DNA of 64,000 nt from Endothia cerciana (GCA_026119935.1 JALRMH010000005.1:496001-560000); one strand, 5' to 3'; shown: positions 11,280-25,200, counted from the stretch's first letter. The notes: a model not told the origin generated them from the letters alone. A program made the numbers and translations.

Positions 11280-13990
11280 CTACCCGCCCACTGCTATCGT
11301 CTCGTCGTTGAATAACGGCACCAACCTCTGCTCCACCCAGAAGTCCCCGAATTCATCGAGGAGACCGCCGCGTCCCAGCACCCCCGCCGCACTGACCTCA
11401 GGGTCCCAACTGTCTCCCTTTATGACGGCTCCTCTATCCGCGCCTCCCGCCAGAACCAGGCACTCCATGATCGAGGTCCACCTCTCCGAGCCAGCCGGGT
11501 CCGTCTCGAACGGCTCAATCCAGCCCCTCCGCTTAGCATCCCTGACGTGTCGGAGGGCCATGATCCAGGGCGTGACTTCCTTCCTCTTCAGGAGCACCGA
11601 GGTGAAGTGCTGGTCGGGGCTCCCGATGAGCGACGCGAGAAGCGGGTGGGCTGAGTATTTCCGTGAGTACTCCAGGAGCTCGCGCACGAACGAGGGGGTG
11701 GAGAGAGGGTATATGGTCTTCTGCCGGGAGCACAAAAACTCCAGAGCCCGGTGCAACAAGGGCGTCTTCTCCACCTTGCTGCCGTCCAGGCCGGCATCGT
11801 CCGCCTGCGAGCTGGCCCCGGCCCCGGCCCCGACTTGCTCATGACCGGACCCGGGCTGCTGTCCGGCCAGCACATCGAGCGACTCGAGCACATACCGCTG
11901 CAGCCCGAACTTGGTGCACAGGGCCAGAAAGGGGTGTGGGATCACGAGCCTCCTCCCGAGCCGCTCCTCGTACGTCCCGAAGCAGTTGCGTGCCCAGTGG
12001 TCGTTCACCCCCCCGCCCTTCGACAGCCAGTACCACGAGATCGTCTTGTCCAGCTCGTCTATGTACCTAGTCTCGAGGTTCCGATGATCGTGTTCGACAT
12101 AGCGCGCGTGCGAGAGGGCGAGCGCGATCCCCGGGTACCACTCGTCCAGGCGCCGGTGGTGCTCGGGCTCCTCCACGGGGTGCTTCATCTGGAGGACGTA
12201 AGAGCGGACCAGGCGAAGGTGGGGGTCGAACGGGGCCGCGGCCTCCTCCCCCGCGCCACCCTCGCGCACCAGCCGGTCCCATACGCGATTGCCGGGGGAG
12301 AAGATCAGCCAGTCGCGGACGGTCCGGTGGAGATAGGTGACCCGGTGCTGCACGGGCTCGCCGGGCGCGTGCGCCCCCCCGCCGTCCCGCGCGGACCGCG
12401 CCCGGGCGGCGAGGGCATTCCCGCCGTCGCGCACGAACTGCACGTCGAGGAGCCCGACCGAGCGGCGCAGCGCCCAGTCCCGGGTGTCGGCGCAACGCCG
12501 CGCCACGGCGTCCTCGGGCTCCTGCTGCACGGCGCGCCCGAGGGCCGGCGCGTCGTCCCCCTCGCCGCCCCGGGCGAACGCGAGCTCCCAGAGCGACAGC
12601 GAGGTGGCGGACTCGTCCTTGATGAAGTCGGCGACGAGCTCCCTGGCGCGGACCAGCCGGAACAGCCTCGACGTCTCGGCCAGCTGGGCCCCGGACTGGT
12701 TCCGGAAGACGAGCGCCTCGAAGAGATCGTCGAGGTCCGCCGGCAGGCCGAGCACGCAGTCGCGCATGTCCGCCACCCTGGCGCCGTCGTGGTCGAAGTT
12801 CCGGAGGAGCTCCCTCACCGCCAGCCGCACCCACAGGAAGACGCCGCTGGCCTTCTCGACGGTGGCCTGGACGAGGCCCATCGCGAGGTCCACGTCCCGG
12901 ACCATGGCCTGGCGCACGTTCTCGTCCTGGCTGAGCCTGTCGATGGTGTAGCGCAGCATGTCCTGGGACGTCGAGGCCTGCAGTTTCAGGTTGGGCACCG
13001 TGTACTCGAACGCGCGCTCGAAGACCTCCCAGGGGCGCGACGAGAGGCACAGCTTGATGCGGGACGCGTGCCTCCCCTCGGCCACGTCCCGGAAGAAGTG
13101 GATGATGGTCTCGTGGTCCCCGTCGAACTCGTCCAGCCCGTCCACGAAGAGGCAGATCCTGGGCTGCTGTACCTCGTCATCGAGGAACGACCGGAACCCG
13201 CCCAGGAGCTCGGCCGTGGTCCACTCCAGGGACGTCGCGACCCTCTCCTTGGTCGTCATCGAGCTCAGCCTCCGCCACTTCTCCGGGAACGCCCTGGCGA
13301 CCAGGCCAGGTTCCGAAGAGAGAAGCTGGTACAGCAGGGACCGCAGGAGACCAATCTGGGATCGCTGCTCCTCAGATCCGCTCGTCCAGAAATAGAACCC
13401 TGCGACCACGAGCCGGGACCCGCCGGCCCATGTGTGGAGGTAGCGCGCCGTCTTTCGGTGGCTGGAGACGTACCGCATGAGGGTCGACTTTCCCGAGCCG
13501 GGCTTGCCGGTGACTTGAACAAACTGTTACTACCATAGAGCTCAGACAAGGAGGCATGCCGGGTCTCCCTGTTCGGACTTACTCCAGTAGATATTGCCCA
13601 GCTCGGACGTCGAGAGCCATTTTGGGAAGCTCAGGTTCTCCATCCCGCCCGCGGCGTCCGAGTGGCCCGCGACGCTGTGCTCGTTGAAGATCCACTCGAA
13701 GGAGGTCCCGTGGGCATCGGCGATGCCCTGCTCCCGGTAGTTCATGGACTTGAAAGCCAGGCTCTCGAGGATGAAGTCCTGAAGCAGCGGGTTGTTCTCG
13801 CCGCCCAGAGCTGCTGCCCGCGGGGGGGCGGCGCGAGGCTGTTCCCGTCGTGGCTCCTGCTGGTCCTGGGCTTGCTGCGCTGCTGTCTCGGATCCTGAGT
13901 CTGCAACCTGAAGGCCGGAAAGCGCAGTGGGAAGCCCCAAGTCGCCCAGACTGAACCAAGGGAGTGTGTCTTAGCATGATAACAATAAGA

Positions 13991-14028
<38 letters not shown>

Positions 14029-14454
14029 CGCTATCGAGCCCACTTACCCTTCCGATGCTGTTGCCTGTGTTGTCACTTCCAGGCGTTCCTTGATGTCCCG
14101 TAGCCGCCGCCCGAGGGCTTGAATATCTGACTGTGTGAGGATAACACCGCCATGTCCCGAGGGCCGGCCCTCCACAGGCAGTAGTCCTCCCTCTGGTACC
14201 GCCGGAATTCGGCGTCGTAATCGGACCAGGATGTCCTGCGCGATCTTCCAGCAGGCCTTGGCCTCATCAGAGAATCCGCCGCTCGCCCCGGCGGCCTGCA
14301 GGGACGCGAGCTGATTCACCAGGCCTTCGAGCTGGCCGCTCCAGAGCAGGAGCTGTGCCCGTGCCACCCGCCCGTCCGGGCCTGAGACAGCTCGCACGAA
14401 GCGCCCCGTGGTTTTGAGGAAGCTGAGGACGGGCTCGGTGTCACTGTCTCCCAT
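11280..14454 (-). CDS. NACHT-domain STAND NTPase, NLR-like (1002 aa)
   Basis: Three exons: 14454-14048, 13950-13583 and 13513-11280, in frame, 1002 residues. Residues 1-240 match no domain I recognise. A typical linker (TSFEWIF...FPKWL) leads to IYWITGKPGSGKSTL, a Walker A at about 261-269. The Walker B region LFVDGLDEF is at about 380-388 and CLSSRPW at about 415-421. Further on, TYLHRTVRDWL marks the domain that commonly follows NACHT in fungal proteins of the nephrocystin-3-like N-terminal type. No WD, ankyrin or TPR repeats are visible at the C-terminus. Fungal proteins of this class act as signal-transducing switches in non-self recognition or incompatibility; the role here is inferred. 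Codon use is very GC-rich, leaving long antisense open frames that are shadows. Confidence 0.9.
13993..14026. repeat. (GA)n microsatellite inside an intron
   Basis: About 17 GA units on the plus strand (CT on the coding strand) fill part of the first intron of the NACHT gene, between the GTAAGT donor and the branch-point region. It forms a long pyrimidine tract in the pre-mRNA. Confidence 0.95.
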
Positions 14455-16163
14455 CGTGCCTCTTTTTGTTTTTCTACTCAGGGGATAAGAAACAGATGTT
14501 GCAGTGCGGGCCCAAAAGAACGTACGAGGGGTTCGTATGATGATGTTGACGATAGTGGTGATGGGGCGTAATTATCGGACGAGAATGCTCGGAACGATAA
14601 GTGATCGCTCGAGGGGGGTCGTCCCAAGAAGACCGTCACAAGCTGGCGAGCAGCAGAGGTAGGTCTGCGGCTTATGTTCTTGTTACGTGGCACAAATCCT
14701 TTCCCTCTCGGGGTTCAATTAGTCCGACTTCTACCATCTATGTCCCTGAAGAATAAGCATTCATTCCACCTGCTGATCATGGTAGCATCGACGCAGAACC
14801 ATCTGTGCCAAAGCTGGTGAATATCCTTTACATGCAGGTCGGCGGTCCTGCGGTGTGATGGAAACTTGTAACTGGACTGGCCCCCGCGACCTCCCGCCCT
14901 CCTTCAGTGACACAGCGGACGAGCATTTTCTCAGTCACAACACAACACCGGGTACGAGACTGTGAGTTGCATGTTCGGTTGTGAAAGGGGCCTATGAGCG
15001 TCGGCCCGAGAGAACACAAAAGCTCAGCTGTCCGTTCACGAAGGGCCCCCCTTCGGGTCCAGAAGAATGAACTCGGCCGCGGGATTGGATAACGAATGGT
15101 GGGACCGCGTCTTGGGCGAGGAGCCTGTGTGACTGTACGTCGTACGTACGGGATACCTGAGCTCTCCTGTGAAGCTTCGTCCCATGCCAAGGGGCTTCGG
15201 TTTTACTGTCACCAAAGGGGTGTCGGGATACAAAGAGCACAAGAGACAAAAGCACTCGTTCTGACAAGCCTCCGGAGCCCACCTCACCTCCCGAGTCTCG
15301 CCACTACGACTGACCTCGCAGTCTCGTCACATGGATAACTTTGAAGCAACCTTGTTCTTTTATCTTTACCAGGCAATGTACCCAATCTCTAAACGAATGA
15401 GGCGCCTAGTCCTCCTGCAGAGAGGGTAATAGATACACAGGATAGACGAGACGGCAAATCACAGGAGGAGAGTACGTTATTTTATCACACAACGCTGAAC
15501 TCTCACGGCCACTTCAGACTCAGATGCAGAGTGAACACTCTAAATAGGAGAAGGAGCACGTTGGATTTTGTTGAATTTTGAACTCTGCCGTACCACCCAC
15601 CGCCTTGTCCCTTCCAACAACCATTTATGAAAAGAGCAATGCTGGCTACCCTGTTCTGCACCTGTACAGAACCAACAACAACGCTATCGAAGTCGAGCAG
15701 CCCAGATGCAGGGTAAACGGTAGAGAGAGTGAGGACGAGAGGTTAAAAAGAAGACCAAAATCCTTATGGTATCAGACCATGAAACGCCATTTTTTGTGGA
15801 CCATTGAAATCCGACCTTTACACCATGTTTTCCAATCCATATCCCATTTCAGTGCCCACCGTCGTATGCATGGGCATGAGTCCGAACACGCCGAGGTAAG
15901 AATCGCCCGCTTCATATCCTTAACGCCGGTGTCCGAGGATGCTGAAGAGAGAAAAGAGAACCACAAGAAACACCGCCAATCCCTCAAATGTGAGTATGCG
16001 TGGAAGAGTAAAACGTGCAGTCCCGTACTGCGTTTGTCGTCAGGGCCTGGGCGAAGGACCGTGTGTGGATTAATATTGTTAAATGAGTCGATCATGTGCT
16101 GAGGGAGAACATCCATGAGTGGTTGGCCCGCGAGTTTAACGAGGATATGGCCCTAGTCAACCG
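14455..16163. other. 1.7-kb intergenic region, no gene seen
   Basis: It holds the NACHT gene promoter (near 14460-14700, minus strand) and the 3' flank of the PP1-subunit gene. Two overlapping open frames on opposite strands at 15578-16116 show no recognisable domain, and I treat them as chance or 3' UTR sequence. Confidence 0.5.
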
Positions 16164-18636
16164 CTAATTGCCCCTAATAGCTGTCGCAGCATGAGCGTCG
16201 GCACCGAAGAACGGAAATCGATCATGCATGTTGTAACTCGCAAGCTCATGTGGCGACGTACCGGTGAAGGCTTGGAAGCCACCTACCATAGGCGCCGGCG
16301 AAGCCGAGTGCCCAGGGGACTGGCCCAACACCGAAATCGAGGATTGCGAGTTACCAGAGGGGCTGCCCGACCGGATGATGGTGTTGCCAAGTGGAGAAAC
16401 GTTGGGCGAGGCCCCCACGGTAACGAGACTAGTGTTGTGCTGGAAGTACGGGTTGGACTCCGACGAAACCTGGCGTTGCTGAGGTCCGTTTGCACGCTGT
16501 AGTGAGCCGAAGATGAAGGGACTGCCGTTCGGGTTAGGACCAGAGCTGTTTAGTGCTCGGATGGTGAAGACGTCGTCCGAGCCATCGAACTTCCCGCCCT
16601 GAATCGTGCCGTCCTGGAGCTGAGGGCTCGACTGCTTAGATCCAAACTGCAACAACCAAACATTAGTACTCGTCACTGAACTTGCAACTTACGACCATTG
16701 CCGGTGCTGGGTTGTTGAGGGAGCGGAGATCTCATCCTTGGGTACGTACAAAGCAGTATTTGTTGACAATTTCCTCGTACGACGAAGACGCGATGCTCGC
16801 TGCTCCAGGGGACCCAGTACCAGGAACAGTCGCCAGCGTGTGGAGAGCCGCTGCCGGGCCCTTATTCGCGACAGCAGACTTGGGGCCCTCGGGCGACGGC
16901 TTAGCCTCGTTGGTAGTCACGGTTGGCGTCGTCTTGCGCCTCGGCTGTGACTCCGGCTTCACCAATGTGTCCTTTGCGGCCTGCATCGCGGCTGAGAGGG
17001 AAGCACCGAAGTCGTAGCGGTTGGCGAAGGCCTGGCCACTGGGCGCTGAGAGACGTGTCGATAGGTTGTCGCTGGGGACACTCGGTGCCGATTTATTGTT
17101 CTTGAGGCGGAGCGGTGGAGCAGACTCGCCAAGATACTCGTGGATGGACTGGTCGAAGTTCACCTTTGCGTTGTCACCAAAGTCGTCAAAGCCGACAGGC
17201 ATCGACTTGGGCCGCGGTGCAGACGACGGGTTCGACCTGCGGTTGTGGCTTCGGGGCAGACCGTTCGCTGGCCTGTTGGCAGCGCCGATAACACCCCTCT
17301 TGCCATTCTGGGGGAGCATCTTCTTGCGGAAGTCGACCTGGAAGTTGGTACCATTATTGTTGTCCCAGTGTTCTTGGCCGTTGACACTATAGCGGATGGC
17401 AAAGTATAGCGTCTTTGTCTCCAGGTTGGCAAGGTCCGAGAGCTTGATGCTGAAGTTGAACCTGTCGTGGCTGCGCTCAGAAATACCGGGGGTGATCTCA
17501 CACATGTACTCGGCATTGACCTCTGATGTTGTCTTCCAGTAGTCCAGAGTGAACCGGCAGGTCACAGCTTTGTTGAAGGCAAGATTGGCCACGGCCACGG
17601 AGCCTATCAGGAACTTGTGGTCGTTCGATAGCCATACCCGCTCCAAACGGACAGCCTGAGCCTTGCGGGCCGGTGTTTCCACAGGGAAGTTGTTGATGAT
17701 GATTTCCCACTCATAAGGCGGGCCTCGGCTTGCGGGTCTGTCGTTTGCGCCGAAGGGATACTCGTTGTCACTATCGTAGTTATCGACGGGCGAAGAGCCT
17801 GCACTGACGGCGAGGGGACGGTCGACCTGGAGGAAATGTCGGACGTGCTCTAGGTGGGAATCGAAATGGACGGCCTTGGAAAACGTGGGGGTTCCGGGCA
17901 TGCTGGAGGGTCGGCGGTGGGAGGCCGGTCGCAACGCAGGCCGCACAAGCTCTCCCGACTTCTTCCGAACCATCTGAGGCTTCCGGGGAACGTCCTCGTC
18001 GTCTGAAGAGTTGGCCTCCGAAGCCTCTGCTGACTTGGACACCGGGACATCCGACACTGTCATCGACCTATTATGCGACGCCCTCCATGCAGGTGCAAGA
18101 TTGTCCAAAGAGCCCGTGCTGAAGCTGTGGTGCATCGCATCGCCAATCTTCTGGGCCTGAGCAGGTAGCACAAGCAAGTCTTCAGCTTCGGGCGCCTTTT
18201 GTGATTTCGGCGAGACCTCCCGGTGTTGAGGGATCTGGCTGATGGCCTCATGCAACTCTTTCAGGTTCTCAATGCGTCGACCACGGAGCTCTGGCAGGTC
18301 GTCCTCGTCGCTAGATGTGGATGACTCCGGAGGTGAGATGACAGCACCCTTCGGCAAGGCCTTCACATCGGTGATCGGTGGGGGTGACTGCCGCACGCTG
18401 CTGTTGAACAAGCTCTTGAGGTCATCCGAGGTGGCCTCCGGTGATGGTTGGTTTATTGGGCCATTGTGAGAGCCCACCGCCGAAGGGGTTCTCCTGTGCC
18501 TGGTCAGATACGAGGCTGACCGAGGCAGGGAAGGACGACTGCTTCCAGGTGATGCCTGGACGGATGGTCGACGACTGGCGTCGGGGGATGCGGGAGCTGA
18601 CGAGGCAGGCGACTTGCTGGGGGGAGTGTAAGGCAT
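16164..18636 (-). CDS. Glycogen-targeting protein phosphatase 1 regulatory subunit, CBM21 (Gac1-like, 789 aa)
   Basis: Two exons: 18636-16750 and 16646-16164 (phase 0), 789 residues. Proteins of this type bring the type 1 phosphatase to glycogen and promote glycogen synthase activation. Residues 1-250 are Ser/Pro-rich and disordered. SKAVHF at about 253-258 is an RVxF phosphatase-docking site. A CBM21 domain spans about 310-437 (YEWEIIINNFPVE ... ERVWLSNDHKFLIGSVAV ... EHWDNNNGTNFQVDF). The C-terminal part is again disordered, and YEEIVNKYCFFGSKQ crosses the splice site. The 103-nt intron 16647-16749 has a GTACGT donor and TTGCAG acceptor; a second good donor (GTAAGT) inside it gives no in-frame alternative. 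The frame stays open upstream to 18780 without an ATG, so an upstream exon is possible. Confidence 0.9.
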
Positions 18637-21600
18637 CCCAGCGGCTGGGGTGTTGTATTTGATGGGGGGGGGGGGGGGCTTGGGAGAGTTGACCGAGGCG
18701 GATGCGAGGGACGCAGGCCCAAAGACAACAGGATGTTGAGGGGCGAGATCAACAAAGCATAAGCCAAGTTGGTGCCGCTAGAGAGGCTGATCGTCGCAAT
18801 GAAGCGTATCTACCGGTCGAAATCAAGTCAGTTTTAGTTAATAAAGGCACAAACAATATGGATGCGGAACAAGTAGCCCGAGGCTGAAAGGGTGGAGGAG
18901 GAAGGACAGTCAAGAGGCGTTCGGGGCGTGCATGTATGTTGTGGAGGTAGGGCTCGCAATTCAAAAGGGTCACTTGTGCGTTGTGATGACCGACCGGGCC
19001 TTGACGTGGGCGGGAAGGGTGATTGGAAATCAGTAATGGGCGCGGGTTTGCACTTACCAGATGGAAGGGGCGAGTAGCAAGGCAAGGTAAGAAATACTCA
19101 GGCAATATTCCAGCAACTGAGCAAGCAATCTGACCAAGTGCAAGAGCAAGGGCGAATGAGGGACTGGATAAACCCGTCTCGATCGTCGGGGTGACGAGAG
19201 TTCGAGCTTGTTGGAACTGATCCGTCACGAGGGGGTGACGTTCAGGGAGGAAACCGGCGTTCGATGTCGGTGGGGTCAGGGCAGCAATAAAGGCCGCTGC
19301 GTCTCTTCCCCGTGCCTCCTCACGACGTATGAGGATGCTCGACAAGAAGTGTGGTTCGAGAGGAGTTTCCACCGCTCCTTCCTCTGAACAAGCGACCGAC
19401 AACAGGCGACGTTTTTTGATGAGTTGTCGTGGCCGGGGGTGCGGTGGGTTTTAAGCTGTGCGTTCGACAGATCGAGTCGTTCGATTCCGGCAGGACGAAA
19501 GTGGACCGGCTATCGAAAACAGTGTGGATATGGAAACCTGGCTCGGCCTTCCTCGCTCGGGTGGCCGGCTGGTCTTGTCTGTGTCGTCAGTCACACGGTT
19601 GGGGCAGCGCGTGGAGGTGAGACAAGTGGAGGGAGAATCCGAGACAGAGACAAGCCGTGTGCAGAATGTCTGGTCGTCAAGGAGGAGAAAAGGATGCGTG
19701 GTAGGGTAGGGAATGCCAGTGAGGCAGTAGAGGGTAGGGAGAGTAAGAAAGGAATGGGGAGGCTCTTTGGTGCGGGAGGTGCGGGAAGCGGCCTGGTTTT
19801 GAATGACAGGAATGTGTGCAACCACAAGAGGGCGTGGCCGGACACAGGCGCTGGGGGTGGGTCTATTTCAGTCGTGTGCTGGGGGGTTATCTGGGGTACC
19901 ACTACTGCCACGCTACCAGATAGACGCTTGCCAACAAAAAAACAAAAACAAAAAAAAAAAAAGAAGAGGACCACCCCCGGGATCCCACCAAAGCAGGAAC
20001 AGCAGATACATGCATGAAACAGACCAGAAAGATGCATAGGATACACGATCTGCATACACACCTTGATAGAGGCAATTATCGCCTGGATTGCCACAGGGCT
20101 CACGGTATGGAGGACAGAAATAGGAGAGGGTCGCTGGTGAGATGGAGTAAGAGCTGGATGGAGGACTCAACAAAGGTAGGGGGGAAAATTTGGTGGTGGG
20201 AGGCTGATATCTGAGTGCGGAGGCGCGGTCTGTCTGAGCGCCTGACGGCCTGTGCAGAGGGAGCTTGGGAGGGTGCTGCTAGGGCACGTACCGCTGCTGG
20301 CCCAGTACCTTTTGGGGGGGGGGGGGGTGGCTGTGGTCTGTTGAAGCTGCCAAGGAACTTAACTGGTGAGAGTGAAGAGGCGCCCAGGTGGGAAGGAAGG
20401 ACACAGGCAAGGTTCCTGCTACTTTGGCCGACCAGGATGCTGGGACATGGCATGCTGGGGACATGGGATCGAGCAGGGAAGCTGATGGGGTTTGGGATTT
20501 TGAAGTCCGGGTAGGATCCAGGATCCAGAGCCTGGACTGGGGTGGCCTGGGCAGACTAGGAAGTACTACCTGGTAGCCTGAAGGGAATAGGAAGAAATAA
20601 GATAAAATTAAAATAAAGATTGGAAAAGGGAAAGAAAAAAATAAAAAAAATGGAAACAATGGAAAAAAAAGGTAAATAGCACTGTACCGCACTGTCTCCC
20701 TCTATCCTCCTGATAGAAATTCATGGTTACATAACACTATGGCATGCTGCCACCACAACAACAACAACACCACCACCACCATGTAGAGATTATGGGTTCT
20801 AGTCTTCCGTCGAAACTGTGTTTTTCCTATTACGTTTCCTCCCATCACTACACCTGCTGTTCCGGCCGGTGCGGTACGACTTGGCTCCTGCATGAACATG
20901 CCGTACGTATACACGTACACTCCTTGCCGCCCTGTCTCTGCTGGCGTGGCGAGAGGTGAGACTATTTTCTCCCCCTCTGACATGTTCATGCCGCTGTCCT
21001 GTTGTTTTCCCAAAATCAACGGTACGGCCCCGCGGCGACTGGATGGAAGACGCATGGAAGGTTGGAAGAGTTTTCACGAGAATGCCACTTCCTGCTCCTG
21101 TCCACGTCTCCCTGCCTTCCGCTTATCCAGATCCAGAGGGCAGATCTCCGCGTTCTCCCAGGTCAACACGCTGTCAAGGTGGCATTCTGGACACTGGAGG
21201 ACGGGGGGGCACGCTGGATACTCCTCGAGTATTATGGGGCCCTCCCGCAGACCTGGTGATCCACAGCAGAGGGGATTGGTCGTCGGCGATTCAAGATCCC
21301 ACATCTGTTGAGCTGGTTCCGCAGATAGGCTGCAGAGAGAACCGAGGGGACTGCAGAAGGGCCACGAGGTGTGCATGTGCTAACGCCTCTCTGCCTGACA
21401 ATTTGACCGCTCATCACGGCTATCATTGATGTGTCTGAGGGTCTCGAGAAGGGGGAAGGCATCGTCAGGACCGTGGGCTTGGCTTCCAGGCTGTCAGAAG
21501 TACTACTATGTATGTATGCGTGAGGGCAGGGTAAGGTTGGCACGGGGCACAGGCCGCAACCTGCGAGAATCCACCGATGACAGCACGGCAGGCGATGACG

Positions 21601-22200
21601 TCGTGGCTGTGGTAGCAGGTCTCAGGCGTTGCTCTGCCTGCCTGTTAGGGTGGTCCCTCAGTGACGACGGTCTAGGCCGCCTGAGCTGCCGCGTCTGCCC
21701 CATATTTGGCGGTGTGTGACATTGCACGACCTGTCGTATGCCCTTGTACCCACTAACAGTCTGACGCAACCCGTAAGGGAAAGTCGATGCTATGCGAGCT
21801 TCGACGGAGCAGATGCGCGCCCGTGCTGACGGGGCTGTGGTTGCGCGTAGGGGTGTACGAAGGGGCGGATCCTCCATCGAATCATCAGCGCACATGGCCC
21901 ATTCCACTTCCTTCACATCCCCGGGTCCTCGCCATTTGCCAATTCTTTGCTTGTTGTCATGGAGAACCTGCTTTGCTCTCTGGACGCTTTCGAGAACAGT
22001 TTCTTGGTGGTTTTTCGGTGGTTTTTTCTTTCTTTTTCCTCGGGCTATACCGCGGCGCAAAGGCGCGGTTGGCGTGCGCAGACGGGGAAGAAGAAAAAAA
22101 AAGACAGGATGTCTGCTTTTCGGACTGTGTCAAAGCGCGAGACATCCGATATAACATCGTAAGTGGTGGATGGGAGGTGTAGAGGTAAGACAGGCCAAGT
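18637..22200. other. Long upstream region of the PP1-subunit gene; homopolymer and purine-rich sequence
   Basis: No coding region is supported. On the minus strand it is strongly pyrimidine-rich near 19920-19960 and 20590-20670, as is common for long 5' leaders and promoters of highly expressed fungal genes. It contains G tracts at 18664-18678 (15 bases) and 20314-20327 (14 bases) and (CAA)n/(CAC)n runs near 20757-20780. The many short open frames overlap on both strands and have no family resemblance. Confidence 0.5.
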
Positions 22201-25200
22201 GCTGGTTGGGATGATCTATTGAAGTCAAAAGGATGCGTTTCATCTTCCCGGGCACGACGGTGAGATACAGCATCAGCCCCAGAGCCTCAAAATGTCCGCC
22301 GACGATCAGGGAAGCTCCGGATCCCCAGGTTTAGGAGCAGTCCCACCCGTATCCTCAGTTGTTCCCGGTCAGGGTCAACTCACGAACAGATCATGCAAGG
22401 CTACGGGTCAGCCAACGCGCTCCCAAAAGTCTCGGTGGGCTGATCCACTGAAGCACCAGCCTGATACTCGGATGGATTGGGTCGCACAGTGCAGGCCGAC
22501 CACCCAATCCTACCTAGAGCCATTTTTATCGCCCAGGCTTCCTTTTATAAATCAAAGCTCTGCGCTAACCCCAACCGAGCAGCATGCTCTCGCCCCACCA
22601 CCTGCTATGGTAGAAGATCAACAAGAGGCTGAGAGGCTTCACACCGGGTTTTGATTACTGCAAGCTCTGGTCTGGCCATGGTCTGCAAAACCCAGCGCCG
22701 GCACCAGACAACGCGGGTAAGCCGCTTTGCCGGACCCCGTATCCCCACGGTTTTGAAAGGTTCTTCAAACCTGGCGCTCGCCGGTCGATTGTCAACGACA
22801 CCAGAGCCTGCCCCGTTTCCAAATGACGCCTTTGGAGATCGGTATCTCGCCTCCATGCGCTGACATGTGCGAATGATGCGAGATGAGAAGGAACTTACCG
22901 GCCCTGGCAGCTATGGCGCGATCATTGGTAGTCAGCATGCACGGCACAGGTTGAGCAGATACCAACCAGGCTATTCCTCGTGCATTTCCATTGTCCGACC
23001 TGACCTTTTCTGCTAGGTACAATTGCCGCCGGCCCCTGATAACAGCCAGGCTTGCTGCCCACCGGCCCACCAACAAAAGCAGTGGCAAAGACATGGCATT
23101 GCCACTGCGGGTTCTGATGCAGACTGCCCATGGCTTCCCTCAAACGGCAAACCTGCCCGAGCTCCTATCGCCCTGTCAGGGCAGCAGGCACACGTTGATG
23201 CCACTCTGGTGGCATACAACCTCAAACTCCTCCGCGCATCAGGAAAACACCGCCAGCGCAGCAGGTGATAGGGACTGCTGGTGCAACGGCCTCATGCCAA
23301 GATGTCGGATATCGCTGCGAGCGCTGTACGGAACTGGCGGATAACAGCCTGCGGATGCTCCGATCAACTCCCGGGTCTCGTTCGCGTCCCGGCGTCAACG
23401 CCATGGTCTGGTCCACCTCGACGGCGGGCCCTCCGCTCAACTCATCACCCTAGCGGCTGCCAGCACAGCGATTCACCGATAACAGCAACCGAGTACCGTG
23501 GCCAACAGATACGATGTGGAGAACAGTATTATCGTAGCGGCCATGCGTTTTTGCTGGCATGACAGCATCTACCATCGTATATAAATCCTGGAGATGGACC
23601 CAACCGTCTCCAGGCTGCTCCTCTGGATTCGCGGGGCACATGACCGTGGGGAAGTGGAGAGATCAAAAGCGGTTCCAAGATGGCATTCGGAGATCCATGG
23701 TCTCAGCACGGCTCAGACCAGCATCCGCAGATTATCACGAGGTCTGTTCATGCAGTCCAATCCCAGGCCTACCATCAATCGCCCTACAACCAGTCTGACA
23801 GTCGGCCTAAGGTCTAGTCATGGCCTCGACACCCACTACGACTAGGCCAGCATATGCCATGAAACACACACACACTGCTGCCTCACCGACCGACCTCGCT
23901 GCCGGGGGATTGATGCCTCCTCGGGGTCGAGTATCACTCTCACGTCCCGGCACCGGAGTATATACTATGGGAGACTATCATTACTGCTATGGCAATGGGG
24001 CCACCTTCGGGGCCCTGCGACATGAAGTTGCGGCGCTAAACTCAGGAGCATGCAGCTTTTTCTCCGCGAGCACAACCATTTAATACCACCAGCAGGGATG
24101 GGCCTTGTCAGCGAGTATTCCAGCGTGCCTCGAAGCACCGCACAGACGAAAAGACGTCGCGGCGGATTCCAAGGACACTGTCAGCGAGTTGGCCCAAAAA
24201 TCCCGAGAGAAATCCTCACCAGCTTCACCAGGACGTCGAAGCGAAATATTTGATGTCTCGTCGCTCATCCTACAGGCGCCAACAGAGCCTCCCCCCATCG
24301 TCCCATGCCAAGGAACTGAGTTGTCCAGTCACAAACTTTCATTGGCCCCGGTCGAGTCGAGGATCCGACCTTCCGGGCGCTGCGAGGCCCTCCACAATCG
24401 TCTAGACCCAGGTCTGTGGTCGATCCCAGCCAGGCTGGGGGGCCCTACCTTGCCAGTGATTGATACTACCGTTGCACACCGAGTGGGGACAACGGCCTTG
24501 TGAAGTGGTGCTGCACCGTGAAGACAAATCTGTTTCCAAAAGACTGCGCGCTATCTATCGACCAGCAACCGTCAGGTTAAAAAAAAATTAATTAAAAATT
24601 AAAAATTAAAAAACCTTTGTTTATACTACTGCAATTCTGTATATAGCCGGCGAATATTAAGCGCCACGACTGAGGCTCATTTAGCTCCCATCATGCTCCA
24701 TCCGTTGCCGTTATGGTACTATAGTAGATATTTGACGAAGGATAGCGCTTATCTCGCAGCCGTATGTTGGTTAAGCGAACAAGGGCTTCAACATCACGCC
24801 ATCCCCGTGGGTTGGCCGCAGCGCCGATAGCGACATGTCAGCATGCCAGGCAGCTGCCCTTGAAACTGACGCGATAGCTTGCGACAGTCGTTGCGACGAC
24901 TAAGTTGCATCGAATGCGCTCTTTGGCACAAGATGGGCTGAGTTCGTCCTGATACTATCTATGTACTGCGGGATCCCTGATTCAACACACCGCAATCTCA
25001 GCTCCAACCAGCGCAGCGATCTATAGAGCAAGCGATGGAACGTTGAAAATCTGTTCACCAGCGCGGTGCCCACACAACCCTCCCGATTCTCTACCCCGAC
25101 CACACCGACCCCGTGCTTGTAGACATCCAGTCGGGAGGAACGGCAACTTTTCGCGAGCTTCGACGATCAAAGCCGCCTCCCGGCGCGGCGCATGACACGC

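Noticed and set aside
11751..13538. 595-codon open frame on the plus strand
   Set aside because: It is exactly antisense to the GC-rich third exon of the NACHT gene and has no domain character; a shadow frame.
15578..16102. 174-codon plus-strand frame and a 114-codon minus-strand frame
   Set aside because: Opposite-strand overlap, no domain, likely the 3' flank of the PP1-subunit gene.
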